The notes under the pieces: generated by a model
The model's database searches: none
What the model saw: only the letters and a program-made list of their open reading frames with translations
What the model was told of the DNA's origin: nothing
Position numbers and translations under genes: made by a program
Shown here: piece after piece, positions 7,343 to 15,308 of the stretch
Position numbering within the stretch: the first letter of the stretch is position 1
Layout of the letters: every line of letters begins with the position of its first letter
DNA from: Bacillota bacterium
Lineage (GTDB): Bacteria; Bacillota; Ch66; Ch109
NCBI GenBank assembly: GCA_013178275.1
Contig: JABLWZ010000011.1
Span: forward strand, 153,422-194,647
DNA: 41,226 nt
Direction: 5' to 3'

Positions 7343-10300
7343 TTGGCTGCAGTAGTATCTGTCATGCACACCCAGCTGGTGCCGCCGCGAATCAAGAACA
7401 ATATACCGCGGACCTCTTTACATCCTTACGCCCTTTCCATCCGGACCCATCGGGTAACTACCGTGGCGGCTCCGGCGGGTTATGGCAAGAGCGTCTGGGT
7501 CGCTTCCCTGCTGGAGGAACCAGGCTGGCCCGTGACCGCCTGGCTGAGCCTCGATCGGTATGATTCGGAAACCTCCTTCCTGCTTTACCACCTGATATAT
7601 TCGCTCCGGCGGGTGCTTCCCGATTTTGGCGACCAGTCCCTGCGGACGATGAACAGCCTGGAGGATACCAGCCGGGACTGGGAGATAGCGGTATCGACGC
7701 TGATCGAGGAACTGCCGCGGGAACGGGAGATAGTCCTGGTACTGGACGATTTTCACCTGGTCGAGAACAACGCCACCACCTGCCGGGTCATCGAATTCAT
7801 GGCCCAGAGGCTTCCGGAAGGCGTACACCTGGTGATCATAAGCCGGGAACCGCCCCAGCTGAACCTTCACCGCCTGAAATTAAGCGGTGAACTGCAGGGG
7901 ATAACCAGCCGGCAGCTGCTGTTTTCACTGACCGAGGCGGAAGAACTCCTCAGATCCATCGGCCTGGAGCTGGGAGCCGACGAGGTGGCGGAGATATACT
8001 CCCAGGCCGAGGGGTGGGCTGCCGGCCTTCGCGTGATCGGGATGTATCTCCTGGAGTCGGGCAGCGGCATCAAGGAAGGCATCGCCGCCATCAAGAACCG
8101 GGATACTGACCTCTACAACTACCTCAGCAGCGAACTCCTAGCCTACCTTCCCCAGGGACTCAACGACTTTTTACTCGGCTCCTCGCTGCTCCCTTACCTG
8201 GAACCCGAGTTCTGCAACACCGCGCTGCAGCTTGACGACAGCGAAGAGAAGATCAGGCAGCTGCATGCCAATGGGATACTGAGCCGAGTAGAGGACGAGA
8301 CCACGACCTGGCGGCACCATCATTTGATGAAGGAATTTCTGGGCAAGAAGGTGGGAACCCGGCTGGGACCGAAGGAGATTGACTCGATTCGGAGCCGGGC
8401 GGCGGTGTTCCTCGAAGCCAAGGGGGATATAGACCACGCCATCGAACAGACGGTGGCCGGTGCCGATTGGGAGAACGCCATCAGATTGATCATAGTCTAT
8501 GGTGAAAAGTACTTTATCCATAGCGGACGCCAGGACGCGCTGAACTACTGGATCTGCTCCCTGCCCGAGCAGCAGGTCGCGGACAACCACCGGCTGCTGT
8601 ATTTCAAGGGGTTGGCCAGCCTCCACACGAACCCTCCGGAGGCGCTGGTGACGCTTTCCCGTTCTGCGGAGTTGGCCAGGACCCGGGGGGATGCCGGGAG
8701 CCAGGTCCGGGCCCTGATGTCTATGCTGCTGCTGTACAACTTCACCAACGACACCAAGGGGATCGGGGAAACCGTGAACCGTATCCCGGCCGCGTCTTCA
8801 CTCATAGATGATCCCTGGTCCAGGAGCGCCCTCCTGGTAGCCAGCCTGGAGCGGGCGGTCTCCGAGGACCAGTTAAAGCGCGGGGCCAAGATAAGCCGGA
8901 TGATCGGCCGGATAAAGCTGGACGATCAGCTGCAGCTGTACTACCTCCTTTCCAACGGGCTGCTGAACTACCGGCAGGGCAATATGATCTTGGCCCGGCA
9001 GTATATCGAGCGGGCGCTGGAACTGCCGCTGGTGAAGAACAACGACCGATGGACAGGAACCGCGTACGAGATACTATCGGGTGTTTTATGTGATACCGGT
9101 GAACTGGAGAAGGCGCTGGAACTGGGTGAACATCTGATCACTCTCGGCCGCAAGTACGGCATAGCCCATCAACTGGCTTACGGACATCGACGCCGGGCCC
9201 AGGTGTACTTAAAAAGAGGGGCGTTGCTCGAAGCCCGTCGGGAGCACGAGCTTTCGCGCGGTTGGTGGCTTGAGGCGGGCAACCCCAACATGGTGGACAT
9301 CATAGACCTGGAGATCATCCTGCTCCGTTCCGCCCTGGGAGAGAATCCGAAGACCCTGTTTACTGAAATCAGGGAGCAGCTCGACCAGATGACCACCCAG
9401 ATAGACTACGTGTTTCGTGACTTTGCCCTCGGACTGGCGGGGGTCATCGCCCGGGAGGCCGGGGAACTGGACCTGGCCCGGCAGTGGCTGGAGGGGTCGT
9501 TGGCCAGCAGCAACGAAAAGGGGGCCAAGCACTTGTCGGCCGGGACGCTGATGCATCTGGCCCGGCTGCACCTCCTGAAGGGGGATGAACGCCGGGGTGA
9601 CGGCTGTCTGCGCCGGGCGCTGGGTTTCATCGAGTCAGCGGGCCTGGAGGCTTTCTGGGACTGGCACCCGGAGACTGTATTCAGCCTGTGCCGGTATGCG
9701 GTGGTAAAAGGAATCCATCCGAACTGGGCAGCCCGGATACTCGCGCGCTGGTTCCCCCGGCGGCTCTGCAAAGAGGCCTGCAGCCTGCTCGCATCCGCCG
9801 ACCCGGGGTTCAAGGCGATTATCTCCAACCTCATCGCAGGTATAGTTCGGGAGACCGGGGATGCGATGATCCATGTCATTTTCCTGGGAGGGTTCCGGAC
9901 CTTTGTCAACGGAACGGAGGTTCCCGCCTCCCAGTGGAAGACCAGGAAGGCGGAGAACATATTCAAGTACCTGATCGTAAACGGAAACCAGGTCTTAAAG
10001 GACCGGATCATCGAAGAGATGTGGCCCGATTCGGGGGTGCACCTGGGGGACTCCAGCCTCAGGATGGCCCTGACCCACATCCGTAAGGCGCTGGGCCTTG
10101 AAGATGATTCCATGGAGGGCCTGTTGCTGAGGCGGGGGGTGGTTTACCTTAACCCCCGCATCCAGGTGTTTACCGATTACGAGATGTTCGCCGAGGCGGC
10201 CCAGAACGCCCTGGATAACTTCGATCCCGACAATCTGGTCTCAAGCAGCCAGCTAGACCGGGCGGCCGAACTCTATCAGGGAGAGTTTTTACCTAACGAC

Positions 10301-10642
10301 CTGTACGACGACTGGATAGCCGACCAGCGATTACGGCTGCAGAACGTCTTCTACCAGGTTGTAACCAGGCAGGTCGAATACGCGGTCCGGAACGGCCAGC
10401 CGGAAAAGGCTATCCACTCCGGCCGGCAGTACCTGGAGTTCGATCCCGCCAACGAACCGATGGTCAGGACCCTGATGGAGGTACTGTGGCTGACGGGGAA
10501 GAAGCAGCAGGCCCTGTCTGCATACCGCAAGCTGACGAGGTCCCTGGGGAAGGACTACGATATGGCGCCGGCCGCGGAGACCCAGGAACTATATGAGAAG
10601 ATACACCGCAGCTCGACCGAACAGCGGTCGGTCTCGACCTGA
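7343..10642 (+). CDS. large MalT/SARP-type transcriptional regulator (STAND ATPase plus BTAD)
   Basis: A 1099-residue signal-integrating regulator. The N-terminal STAND NTPase module has Walker A APAGYGKS (43-50) and Walker B VLVLDDFH (about 131-138), as in MalT. The long helical middle (about 380-830) looks like TPR-type repeats. A winged-helix DNA-binding domain starts near residue 848 (GGFRTFVNGTEV), and the end (about 945-1090) is a BTAD domain as in SARP activators. The DNA-binding domain is therefore OmpR-like near the C-terminus, not LuxR-like. Translation starts at TTG 7343 with GGGAGG 5 bp upstream. It stands alone between terminators. The next gene, a secreted LamG-like protein, is a possible target, but nothing in the sequence proves this. 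Confidence 0.88.
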   Translation: MAAVVSVMHTQLVPPRIKNNIPRTSLHPYALSIRTHRVTTVAAPAGYGKSVWVASLLEEPGWPVTAWLSLDRYDSETSFLLYHLIYSLRRVLPDFGDQSLRTMNSLEDTSRDWEIAVSTLIEELPREREIVLVLDDFHLVENNATTCRVIEFMAQRLPEGVHLVIISREPPQLNLHRLKLSGELQGITSRQLLFSLTEAEELLRSIGLELGADEVAEIYSQAEGWAAGLRVIGMYLLESGSGIKEGIAAIKNRDTDLYNYLSSELLAYLPQGLNDFLLGSSLLPYLEPEFCNTALQLDDSEEKIRQLHANGILSRVEDETTTWRHHHLMKEFLGKKVGTRLGPKEIDSIRSRAAVFLEAKGDIDHAIEQTVAGADWENAIRLIIVYGEKYFIHSGRQDALNYWICSLPEQQVADNHRLLYFKGLASLHTNPPEALVTLSRSAELARTRGDAGSQVRALMSMLLLYNFTNDTKGIGETVNRIPAASSLIDDPWSRSALLVASLERAVSEDQLKRGAKISRMIGRIKLDDQLQLYYLLSNGLLNYRQGNMILARQYIERALELPLVKNNDRWTGTAYEILSGVLCDTGELEKALELGEHLITLGRKYGIAHQLAYGHRRRAQVYLKRGALLEARREHELSRGWWLEAGNPNMVDIIDLEIILLRSALGENPKTLFTEIREQLDQMTTQIDYVFRDFALGLAGVIAREAGELDLARQWLEGSLASSNEKGAKHLSAGTLMHLARLHLLKGDERRGDGCLRRALGFIESAGLEAFWDWHPETVFSLCRYAVVKGIHPNWAARILARWFPRRLCKEACSLLASADPGFKAIISNLIAGIVRETGDAMIHVIFLGGFRTFVNGTEVPASQWKTRKAENIFKYLIVNGNQVLKDRIIEEMWPDSGVHLGDSSLRMALTHIRKALGLEDDSMEGLLLRRGVVYLNPRIQVFTDYEMFAEAAQNALDNFDPDNLVSSSQLDRAAELYQGEFLPNDLYDDWIADQRLRLQNVFYQVVTRQVEYAVRNGQPEKAIHSGRQYLEFDPANEPMVRTLMEVLWLTGKKQQALSAYRKLTRSLGKDYDMAPAAETQELYEKIHRSSTEQRSVST

Positions 10643-10679
10643 CCGGCGAAAAACCGGTAAATGCCCCACTACAGCGGAA

Positions 10680-10721
10680 GACAAAGTAGGGTGCCGATAC
10701 ATCGGGACCTTTTGTCTTTTT
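10680..10721 (+). terminator. intrinsic terminator after the MalT/SARP regulator
   Basis: A nested stem pairs GACAAA (10680-10685) with TTTGTC (10711-10716) and, inside it, GGTGCCGA with TCGGGACC. It is followed by TTTT. Confidence 0.8.
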
Positions 10722-10868
10722 ACAATTTTTTTGCATGAGAATAATAAAATAAAATATATTGGTGTCGGAAAATGGAGCACCGCCGTGACCCTGGGGGAAA
10801 ACGGGGCCTGCTGCTCTTTTCTTCCGTTATCATCAGGATCACCAAAAGAGATTGGGGAGGAAAGTTTT

Positions 10869-12416
10869 ATGAGAAAAAGCCGATGGTTTTCAGTGTGCCT
10901 GGCGCTCCTGATGCTGTTTGCCGTGATGCTCGCTCCCAACGGGTGGGGTGTCCTGCCCAGCGCCCAGGCGGGCGGGGCTAACCCCGTCCAGCTGACGGCG
11001 GCCGCCAGCGGGCAGAGCATAGTCCTCACCTGGACCGTACCGACCACCGCCACGGGACTGTCAGGATACTACATCTACCGCGGGACCAGCCCGGGCGGGG
11101 AGTCAGCCCAACCGCTGCGAGATTTTCCGATCACCGGGACCACCTTCACCGATACCTCCGCCAGCAGCGGGACCTATTACTACATAGTGAAGCCGGTGTT
11201 CAACAGCACCACCCCGGGAGCGGCATCCAACGAGGCCAGCGCCACCGTACCGGCCGGGGTAACGATCATACTCTACGTGGGCCAGCCCACCATGACGGTC
11301 AACGGGGTGTCCAAGGAGATCGATCCCGGGCAGGGGACCGCCCCGGTCCTGGTGGACGGGAGGGTGTTCGTGCCCATCCGGGCCATCGTGGAGGCCATGG
11401 GCGGTACTGTCGGCTATACCGCGGCTGAGAAGAAGGTTTCGATCACCCTCGGGTCGACGGCTATCGACCTGTGGATCGGCCAGACCACGGCCCGGGTCAA
11501 CGGGGTTATGAAGAACCTCGATGTAGCTCCATACATCTCTGACACCGGCCGCACCATGCTGCCGCTGAGGTTCGTGACCGAAAACCTGGGCTGCCAGGTC
11601 GCGTGGGAGAGCGCCACCCAGAAGGTCACCATCACTTACGGTGGAGGCGGTGCCACCACCCCGCCGACGATCATAACCACGACCACGACTACCCCCACTG
11701 TCATCCCGGGGACCCCGGCCGGCAATACCACCAGCGGGCCTTCGACCACCACGACCAATATCCCGGGCCTGGCTGCCCAGTACAAATTCAACGGCGATTT
11801 CAAGGATGCGACCGGCAAAGGAAACGACGCCACACAGTCCGGCAGCGTCTCCTTCGTCGACGACAGCGTGATGGGGAAATGCGCCGTTTTCAACGGCGGC
11901 TACCTTACCGTAGAAAGCAGTGACGCACTCAACCTGGGAAGTAATTTTACTATCTCGGTATGGGTCATGGTCGATCCGAGCATGGCGATTCCCATCAACA
12001 AAGACGGCTCTATCATCTCTAAACTGGACGATCGAGGGCTTTACAACAATCTGCACTGGTACACCAGAGGAACATTCGGTATGGTTGGGTATCTGGATAC
12101 CAATGTCGGTGAAAGATCGATTACAAACAAAGCGTTTACCGACTACAAGATGCACCTGAGCTGGACCCAGCTGGTATTCTCGGGTGACGGGGAGAACCTT
12201 TACCTGTACTGCAACGGCAGTTTGATATCGACAAATCCAGTCGGCACCGGTGTCTCGATAATCCCCTCTACCGGTGATGTGAGGATAGGCTGCGGCAACG
12301 ACATTAACAACCAAAACCTGTTCTTTATAGGCAAGATGGCTGACCTGAGGATATACAACCGTACGCTGGGCCAGGATGAGATAACTCCCCTTTACAGCGC
12401 CGGCGCCGCCAGGTAA
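10869..12416 (+). CDS. secreted protein: FN3-like, copper amine oxidase N-domain pair, LamG-like domain
   Basis: A 515-residue exported protein, probably cell-surface or extracellular. It has a signal peptide (about 1-34, ending SAQAGG) and a fibronectin-III-like domain (about 35-128). A copper-amine-oxidase N-terminal domain follows (about 133-256) with two copies of the VPIRAIVEAMGG / LPLRFVTENLGC pattern; despite the name this is a wall or matrix-associated domain without the catalytic part. A Thr/Pro/Gly linker (about 257-297) leads to a LamG/concanavalin-like domain (about 300-510) containing AVFNGGYLTVESSDALNLG and DLRIYNRTL. A role in binding polysaccharide or wall is inferred. ATG 10869 is chosen because GGGGAGG lies 8 bp upstream and the signal peptide starts there; the open frame extends further upstream without a plausible start. 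Confidence 0.85.
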   Translation: MRKSRWFSVCLALLMLFAVMLAPNGWGVLPSAQAGGANPVQLTAAASGQSIVLTWTVPTTATGLSGYYIYRGTSPGGESAQPLRDFPITGTTFTDTSASSGTYYYIVKPVFNSTTPGAASNEASATVPAGVTIILYVGQPTMTVNGVSKEIDPGQGTAPVLVDGRVFVPIRAIVEAMGGTVGYTAAEKKVSITLGSTAIDLWIGQTTARVNGVMKNLDVAPYISDTGRTMLPLRFVTENLGCQVAWESATQKVTITYGGGGATTPPTIITTTTTTPTVIPGTPAGNTTSGPSTTTTNIPGLAAQYKFNGDFKDATGKGNDATQSGSVSFVDDSVMGKCAVFNGGYLTVESSDALNLGSNFTISVWVMVDPSMAIPINKDGSIISKLDDRGLYNNLHWYTRGTFGMVGYLDTNVGERSITNKAFTDYKMHLSWTQLVFSGDGENLYLYCNGSLISTNPVGTGVSIIPSTGDVRIGCGNDINNQNLFFIGKMADLRIYNRTLGQDEITPLYSAGAAR

Positions 12417-12490
12417 TCATGGTCCCTGAAGGTAAGGGATTTGCCGCATTCGATTACATGTAAAAAGAATATCCAGTAATCAGATGAAAA

Positions 12491-12527
12491 CGAAACCCCA
12501 CGCTAAGGCGTGGGGTTTCGACTTTTA
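12491..12527 (+). terminator. strong terminator hairpin after the LamG-like protein gene
   Basis: A perfect 13-bp stem, CGAAACCCCACGC (12491-12503) with GCGTGGGGTTTCG (12508-12520), has a TAAG loop. ACTTTTACTT follows. This is the main feature of the 12417-12710 gap; an isolated TATAAT lies near 12569. Confidence 0.8.
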
Positions 12528-12710
12528 CTTCGGCATTTGCAGCAATCACATTCTCATTTCAATGACAATATAATGTAGCGTGCCCAGATTTATCTAAAGG
12601 CCATTTCCTGGTTTGAGGTGTGATCGGGAGGTATGGGTAGATTTAGGTTTACTTGTAACATTATCCAGGAATGGAACATAGTATAGATTAACCAGAAGGG
12701 GGGGAAGGAA

Positions 12711-12878
12711 ATGAATGGTTACGATAACCGATACGATATGGAGATGGTGATGATCGAGGATGACGAGGACGACGTCTTCACTGAACAGTGGAGGCGCTGG
12801 CGGCGGCCGTACTGGTGGCGTCCCCGGAGGAGGAGGTACTACTATCGGCCTTGGAGGCCTTATTGGCGGAGATGGTAA
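12711..12878 (+). CDS. 55-residue acidic/Arg-Trp-Tyr-rich microprotein, unknown function
   Basis: A short gene with a very strong ribosome binding site (GGGGGGGAAGGAA directly before the ATG) and its own terminator at 12924. The protein splits in two. Residues 1-25 are acidic (IEDDEDDVF). Residues 26-55 consist almost only of Arg, Trp, Tyr and Pro (for example RRWRRPYWWRPRRRRYYY), with 7 Trp, 15 Arg and 5 Tyr in 30 residues. There is no signal peptide or membrane helix. Similar R/Y/W-rich tails occur in some spore-coat and nucleic-acid-binding proteins, but I do not recognise the family. Composition, strong translation signals and a terminator argue that it is real. Confidence 0.72.
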   Translation: MNGYDNRYDMEMVMIEDDEDDVFTEQWRRWRRPYWWRPRRRRYYYRPWRPYWRRW

Positions 12879-12923
12879 ACCAGGCCGTTGCGCTGACCTA
12901 AAAACCTCGCCCTTGGATACTTC

Positions 12924-12951
12924 GTGCTGCTGGCTCCCAGCGGCACTTTTT
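12924..12951 (+). terminator. intrinsic terminator after the 55-residue gene
   Basis: GTGCTGCTGG (12924-12933) pairs with CCAGCGGCAC (12937-12946), 10 bp with one wobble, around a 3-nt loop. TTTTT follows. Confidence 0.85.
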
Positions 12952-13058
12952 ATGTTTTAAAGGCAGCTGGTTCATGGTGAAGGCTCGCCCTGACCACCGC
13001 AGAATCACCTGGTGCGTTTAAACCCTTTTAGTGACCGGGAACCTATCGATATTAAAAG

Positions 13059-13086
13059 TTTAACTCAGGCCAGTTTATGATATAAT
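13059..13086 (+). promoter_or_regulatory. extended -10 promoter for the riboswitch leader
   Basis: TGATATAAT at 13078-13086 is an extended -10 element (TGnTATAAT). The -35 is weak (TTTAAC, 13059-13064). Transcription would begin near 13092, only a few bases before the first aptamer stem, which fits well. Confidence 0.65.
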
Positions 13087-13096
13087 TAAAGAAAAT

Positions 13097-13179
13097 CCTA
13101 TCTAGAGTAGGCGAGAGGGTTAGCTCGATGACCCTACAGCAACCTGTGTCAGGCAGGTGCTAATGCTAACAGCGATAGG
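13097..13179 (+). ncRNA. S-box (SAM-I/SAM-IV-like) riboswitch aptamer, compact form
   Basis: The S-box core can be drawn completely. P1 is CCTATC (13097-13102) with GATAGG (13174-13179). The following TAGAG matches the conserved AAGAG joining segment. P2a is GTAGG (13107-13111) with CCTAC (13133-13137). P2b is CGAG (13112-13115) with CTCG (13124-13127), followed by the conserved ATGA. Then come CAGCAACC, P3 ACCTG (13142-13146) with CAGGT (13154-13158), and the hallmark GGTGCTAAT (13156-13164). The P2 loop GTTAG (13119-13123) pairs with CTAAC (13166-13170), the expected pseudoknot. P4 of the classic S-box is absent. SAM is the expected ligand by family. The element is followed by a terminator hairpin and a membrane protein gene. 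Confidence 0.72.
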
Positions 13180-13195
13180 GAGTAATAGGTTGACT

Positions 13196-13225
13196 ACCTT
13201 CTTGTCGCGGGCAAGGGGTTTTTTT
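13196..13225 (+). terminator. attenuator (expression platform) of the S-box leader
   Basis: CCTTCTTG (13197-13204) pairs with CAAGGGG (13212-13218) around TCGCGGG and runs into seven Ts. AGGT (13187-13190) can instead pair with ACCT (13196-13199), giving a competing hairpin. This suggests transcription attenuation controlled by the aptamer. Confidence 0.65.
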
Positions 13226-13252
13226 AATTTTAAAAAAGGATGGGGATCGTTC

Positions 13253-14008
13253 ATGGCCTGGTCTTCGATAATACCCTCATTCCTGGCCTCGATGGTCGAG
13301 TTCGTTGAGGCCCTTACCATCGTCCTGGTGGTCGGTGTCACCATCAACTGGAAGAGCAGCCTGCTGGGGGCAGGGGCCGCGGCGGCGGCACTGGCGGCGC
13401 TGGTGGTCGTTTTCGGCTCGACCCTGGTCCGGTTTATCCCTATCGAGGTTTTGAGGCTGGTTATAGGGGTCATACTCGTACTGTTCGGCATGCAGTGGCT
13501 GAAAAAATCCCTGCTCCGATACAGCGGGCTCAAAGCCCTGCATGATGAGGCCGCGATCTACGAGGATGAGATGCTGGAACTGAAAGAGCGTGGTCTGATA
13601 AACTCCAGAGAGTTTAATGGATTCGGGTTCCTCACCGCCTTCAAGAGCGTTCTGCTGGAAGGCCTGGAGGTGGCCTTTATAGTGGTTACCTTCGGGGTGA
13701 CCGCGTCGACCGACAAGGTCGACGGCATCTACGCCGCAGCCATCGGGGCCCTGCTGGCGCTGCTGGTGGTGGTCGTGCTGGGGGTCGTGGTACGGAGGCC
13801 GCTGACCAGGATCCCGGAGAACACCCTCAAGTTTACGGTCGGGATCATGCTGGTCACCTTCGGCACCTTCTGGGCCGGGGAGGGCCTGGGCATCGAGTGG
13901 TTTTTCGACGACCTGTTTTTGCCGGTGCTGGTCACCTTCTACCTCGCCCTGTCCGCGATCATCGTGAGGTGGCTCAGACCCTATGGGAAGGCCCGGAGGC
14001 CGGCATGA
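13253..14008 (+). CDS. polytopic membrane protein with two ExxE helices (COG4280/FTR1-like), riboswitch-controlled
   Basis: A 251-residue integral membrane protein with about seven hydrophobic helices and an internal duplication. SMVEFVEALTIVLVVG (Glu16, Glu19) in helix 1 is echoed by SVLLEGLEVAFIVVTFG (Glu136, Glu139). Paired ExxE motifs in membrane helices are a hallmark of iron permease FTR1 and related metal transporters, so cation transport is a reasonable guess. The closest family I can name is the uncharacterised COG4280 group. The reading frame is open from 13157, but that start would lie inside the riboswitch and attenuator. ATG 13253, with AAGGATGGGG upstream, is preferred. The small membrane protein at 14037 follows and probably belongs to the same unit. 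Confidence 0.75.
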   Translation: MAWSSIIPSFLASMVEFVEALTIVLVVGVTINWKSSLLGAGAAAAALAALVVVFGSTLVRFIPIEVLRLVIGVILVLFGMQWLKKSLLRYSGLKALHDEAAIYEDEMLELKERGLINSREFNGFGFLTAFKSVLLEGLEVAFIVVTFGVTASTDKVDGIYAAAIGALLALLVVVVLGVVVRRPLTRIPENTLKFTVGIMLVTFGTFWAGEGLGIEWFFDDLFLPVLVTFYLALSAIIVRWLRPYGKARRPA

Positions 14009-14036
14009 TGCAAACTCGTTTGGGGAGGTGGCCGAG

Positions 14037-14249
14037 GTGAATTTTTTAACCCGCGCATTCAATGAAGTATTCAATTTTTTCTGCGGCGACTGGAGGATAT
14101 TCTGGGGCGTCGCGTTCAGCATCCTGCTGGTCTGGTTAATCGAGCACGTCCAGGCCTTGGCTGGTTTCAGGGCGGCCGCCGGCATAGTCCTGATGGTCGG
14201 TGTTTCACTCAGCCTGATCGTGGCCCTCAGGCGAGAAACTGCAGGTTGA
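14037..14249 (+). CDS. small membrane protein, 70 residues
   Basis: Starts at GTG 14037 with GGGGAGG (14022-14028) 8 bp upstream. It has two predicted membrane helices (about 20-40 and 44-63) separated by a short turn, with a basic end (LRRETAG). It follows the riboswitch-controlled membrane protein by 28 bp and is closed by the terminator at 14286, so the two are almost certainly co-transcribed. It may be a subunit or partner of that protein. No known family is recognised. Confidence 0.7.
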   Translation: MNFLTRAFNEVFNFFCGDWRIFWGVAFSILLVWLIEHVQALAGFRAAAGIVLMVGVSLSLIVALRRETAG

Positions 14250-14285
14250 CGCTGACACTGTCAAGTTGACTTTGACGATTGGATG

Positions 14286-14310
14286 AAAGACCCGAGCCGG
14301 GTCTTTGTCT
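14286..14310 (+). terminator. intrinsic terminator of the riboswitch-controlled unit
   Basis: A 9-bp stem, AAAGACCCG (14286-14294) with CGGGTCTTT (14298-14306), has a 3-nt loop and a T-rich end. Confidence 0.82.
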
Positions 14311-14393
14311 ATGCTTTAAGATGCGTTACCTAAATATTATGGTTATAATTAGTTGGGATTGAAGTTTTAGGTCCAATCTGAACTGGGGGTTTT

Positions 14394-15308
14394 ATGGATC
14401 AGCCAGTACTGAAGTTGACCAGTATATCCAAAAGGTTGAAAGGCAAGGACATCGTAAGCGATGTCAACCTGTCCGTCTACCCGTCCGAGATCTTCGGGTT
14501 CCTGGGCGCCAACGGTGCCGGTAAGACCACGACCATAAGGATCATCGCCGGCCTGGTGAAGCCCGACCGCGGGCAGGTGACCATCTGCGGCTTCCCCCTC
14601 GACCGGGACTTCAACCGGGCGATGTCGAACGTCGGCTGCATTATCGAAAGCCCTGACCTGTACCGGTTTTTGACCGGGATGGAGAACCTGCAGCAGCTGG
14701 CGGCGATGGACAGCCGGGTGACGCGGCGGAGGATCGACGAGGTGGTGGAGATGGTCGGTCTGCAGCATCGGATAAACGACCGGGTCGATACCTACTCCCT
14801 GGGGATGAAGCAGAGGCTGGGGATAGCCCAGGCGATCATGAGCCGGCCAAAGCTGCTGATACTGGATGAACCCACCAACGGACTTGACCCGGCCGGTATC
14901 GCGGAGTTTCGGCAGCTTATCCGGAGGCTGGCCTACGAGGAGGGGATGGCGGTCTTTGTTTCCAGCCACATACTGGCCGAGGTGCAGCAGATGTGCGACA
15001 CGGTCGCGATCATAAGCCGGGGAAGGGTCATGGCGACGATAAAGGTCCAGGAGATCGGAAGCGACCTGATTGTGGAGTGGCAACTGGATAAGCCGGCGCT
15101 GGCGATAGCGCTGCTCCGGGACCGGTGGGACATCACCGCCGAGCAGACGAAGAAGAACACGGTGCGGGCGGCTGTTGAGCAGGTGATGGTGGAGGACATC
15201 AATGAGGTGTTTATCAGCGAGGGGATCCGGCTGGCCTACTGCGGCTCCCACGGCAGCACGCTGGAGGACCTGTTCCTAAACCTTACAGAGGGTGATGAGA
15301 TTGTATAG
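14394..15308 (+). CDS. ABC transporter ATP-binding protein (BcrA/CcmA-like)
   Basis: The 304-residue ATPase subunit of a two-gene ABC-2 exporter. It shows Walker A GANGAGKT (38-45), the signature SLGMKQRLGIAQA (135-147), Walker B LLILDEP (154-160) and an H-loop (VSSHILAEV). The roughly 90-residue C-terminal extension is usual for exporters of antibiotics, lipids or lantibiotics of the BcrA type. The cargo cannot be inferred. The gene overlaps the permease gene by about 14 bp, indicating coupled expression. Confidence 0.93.
   Translation: MDQPVLKLTSISKRLKGKDIVSDVNLSVYPSEIFGFLGANGAGKTTTIRIIAGLVKPDRGQVTICGFPLDRDFNRAMSNVGCIIESPDLYRFLTGMENLQQLAAMDSRVTRRRIDEVVEMVGLQHRINDRVDTYSLGMKQRLGIAQAIMSRPKLLILDEPTNGLDPAGIAEFRQLIRRLAYEEGMAVFVSSHILAEVQQMCDTVAIISRGRVMATIKVQEIGSDLIVEWQLDKPALAIALLRDRWDITAEQTKKNTVRAAVEQVMVEDINEVFISEGIRLAYCGSHGSTLEDLFLNLTEGDEIV

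Noticed and set aside
10593..10868. Extended frame upstream of the LamG-like secreted protein
   Set aside because: It crosses the terminator of the preceding gene, and the signal peptide with a strong site begins at 10869.
13157..13252. N-terminal extension of the ExxE membrane protein (GTG 13157)
   Set aside because: The added codons read through the riboswitch core and its terminator; ATG 13253 has a proper ribosome binding site and starts with the first membrane helix.
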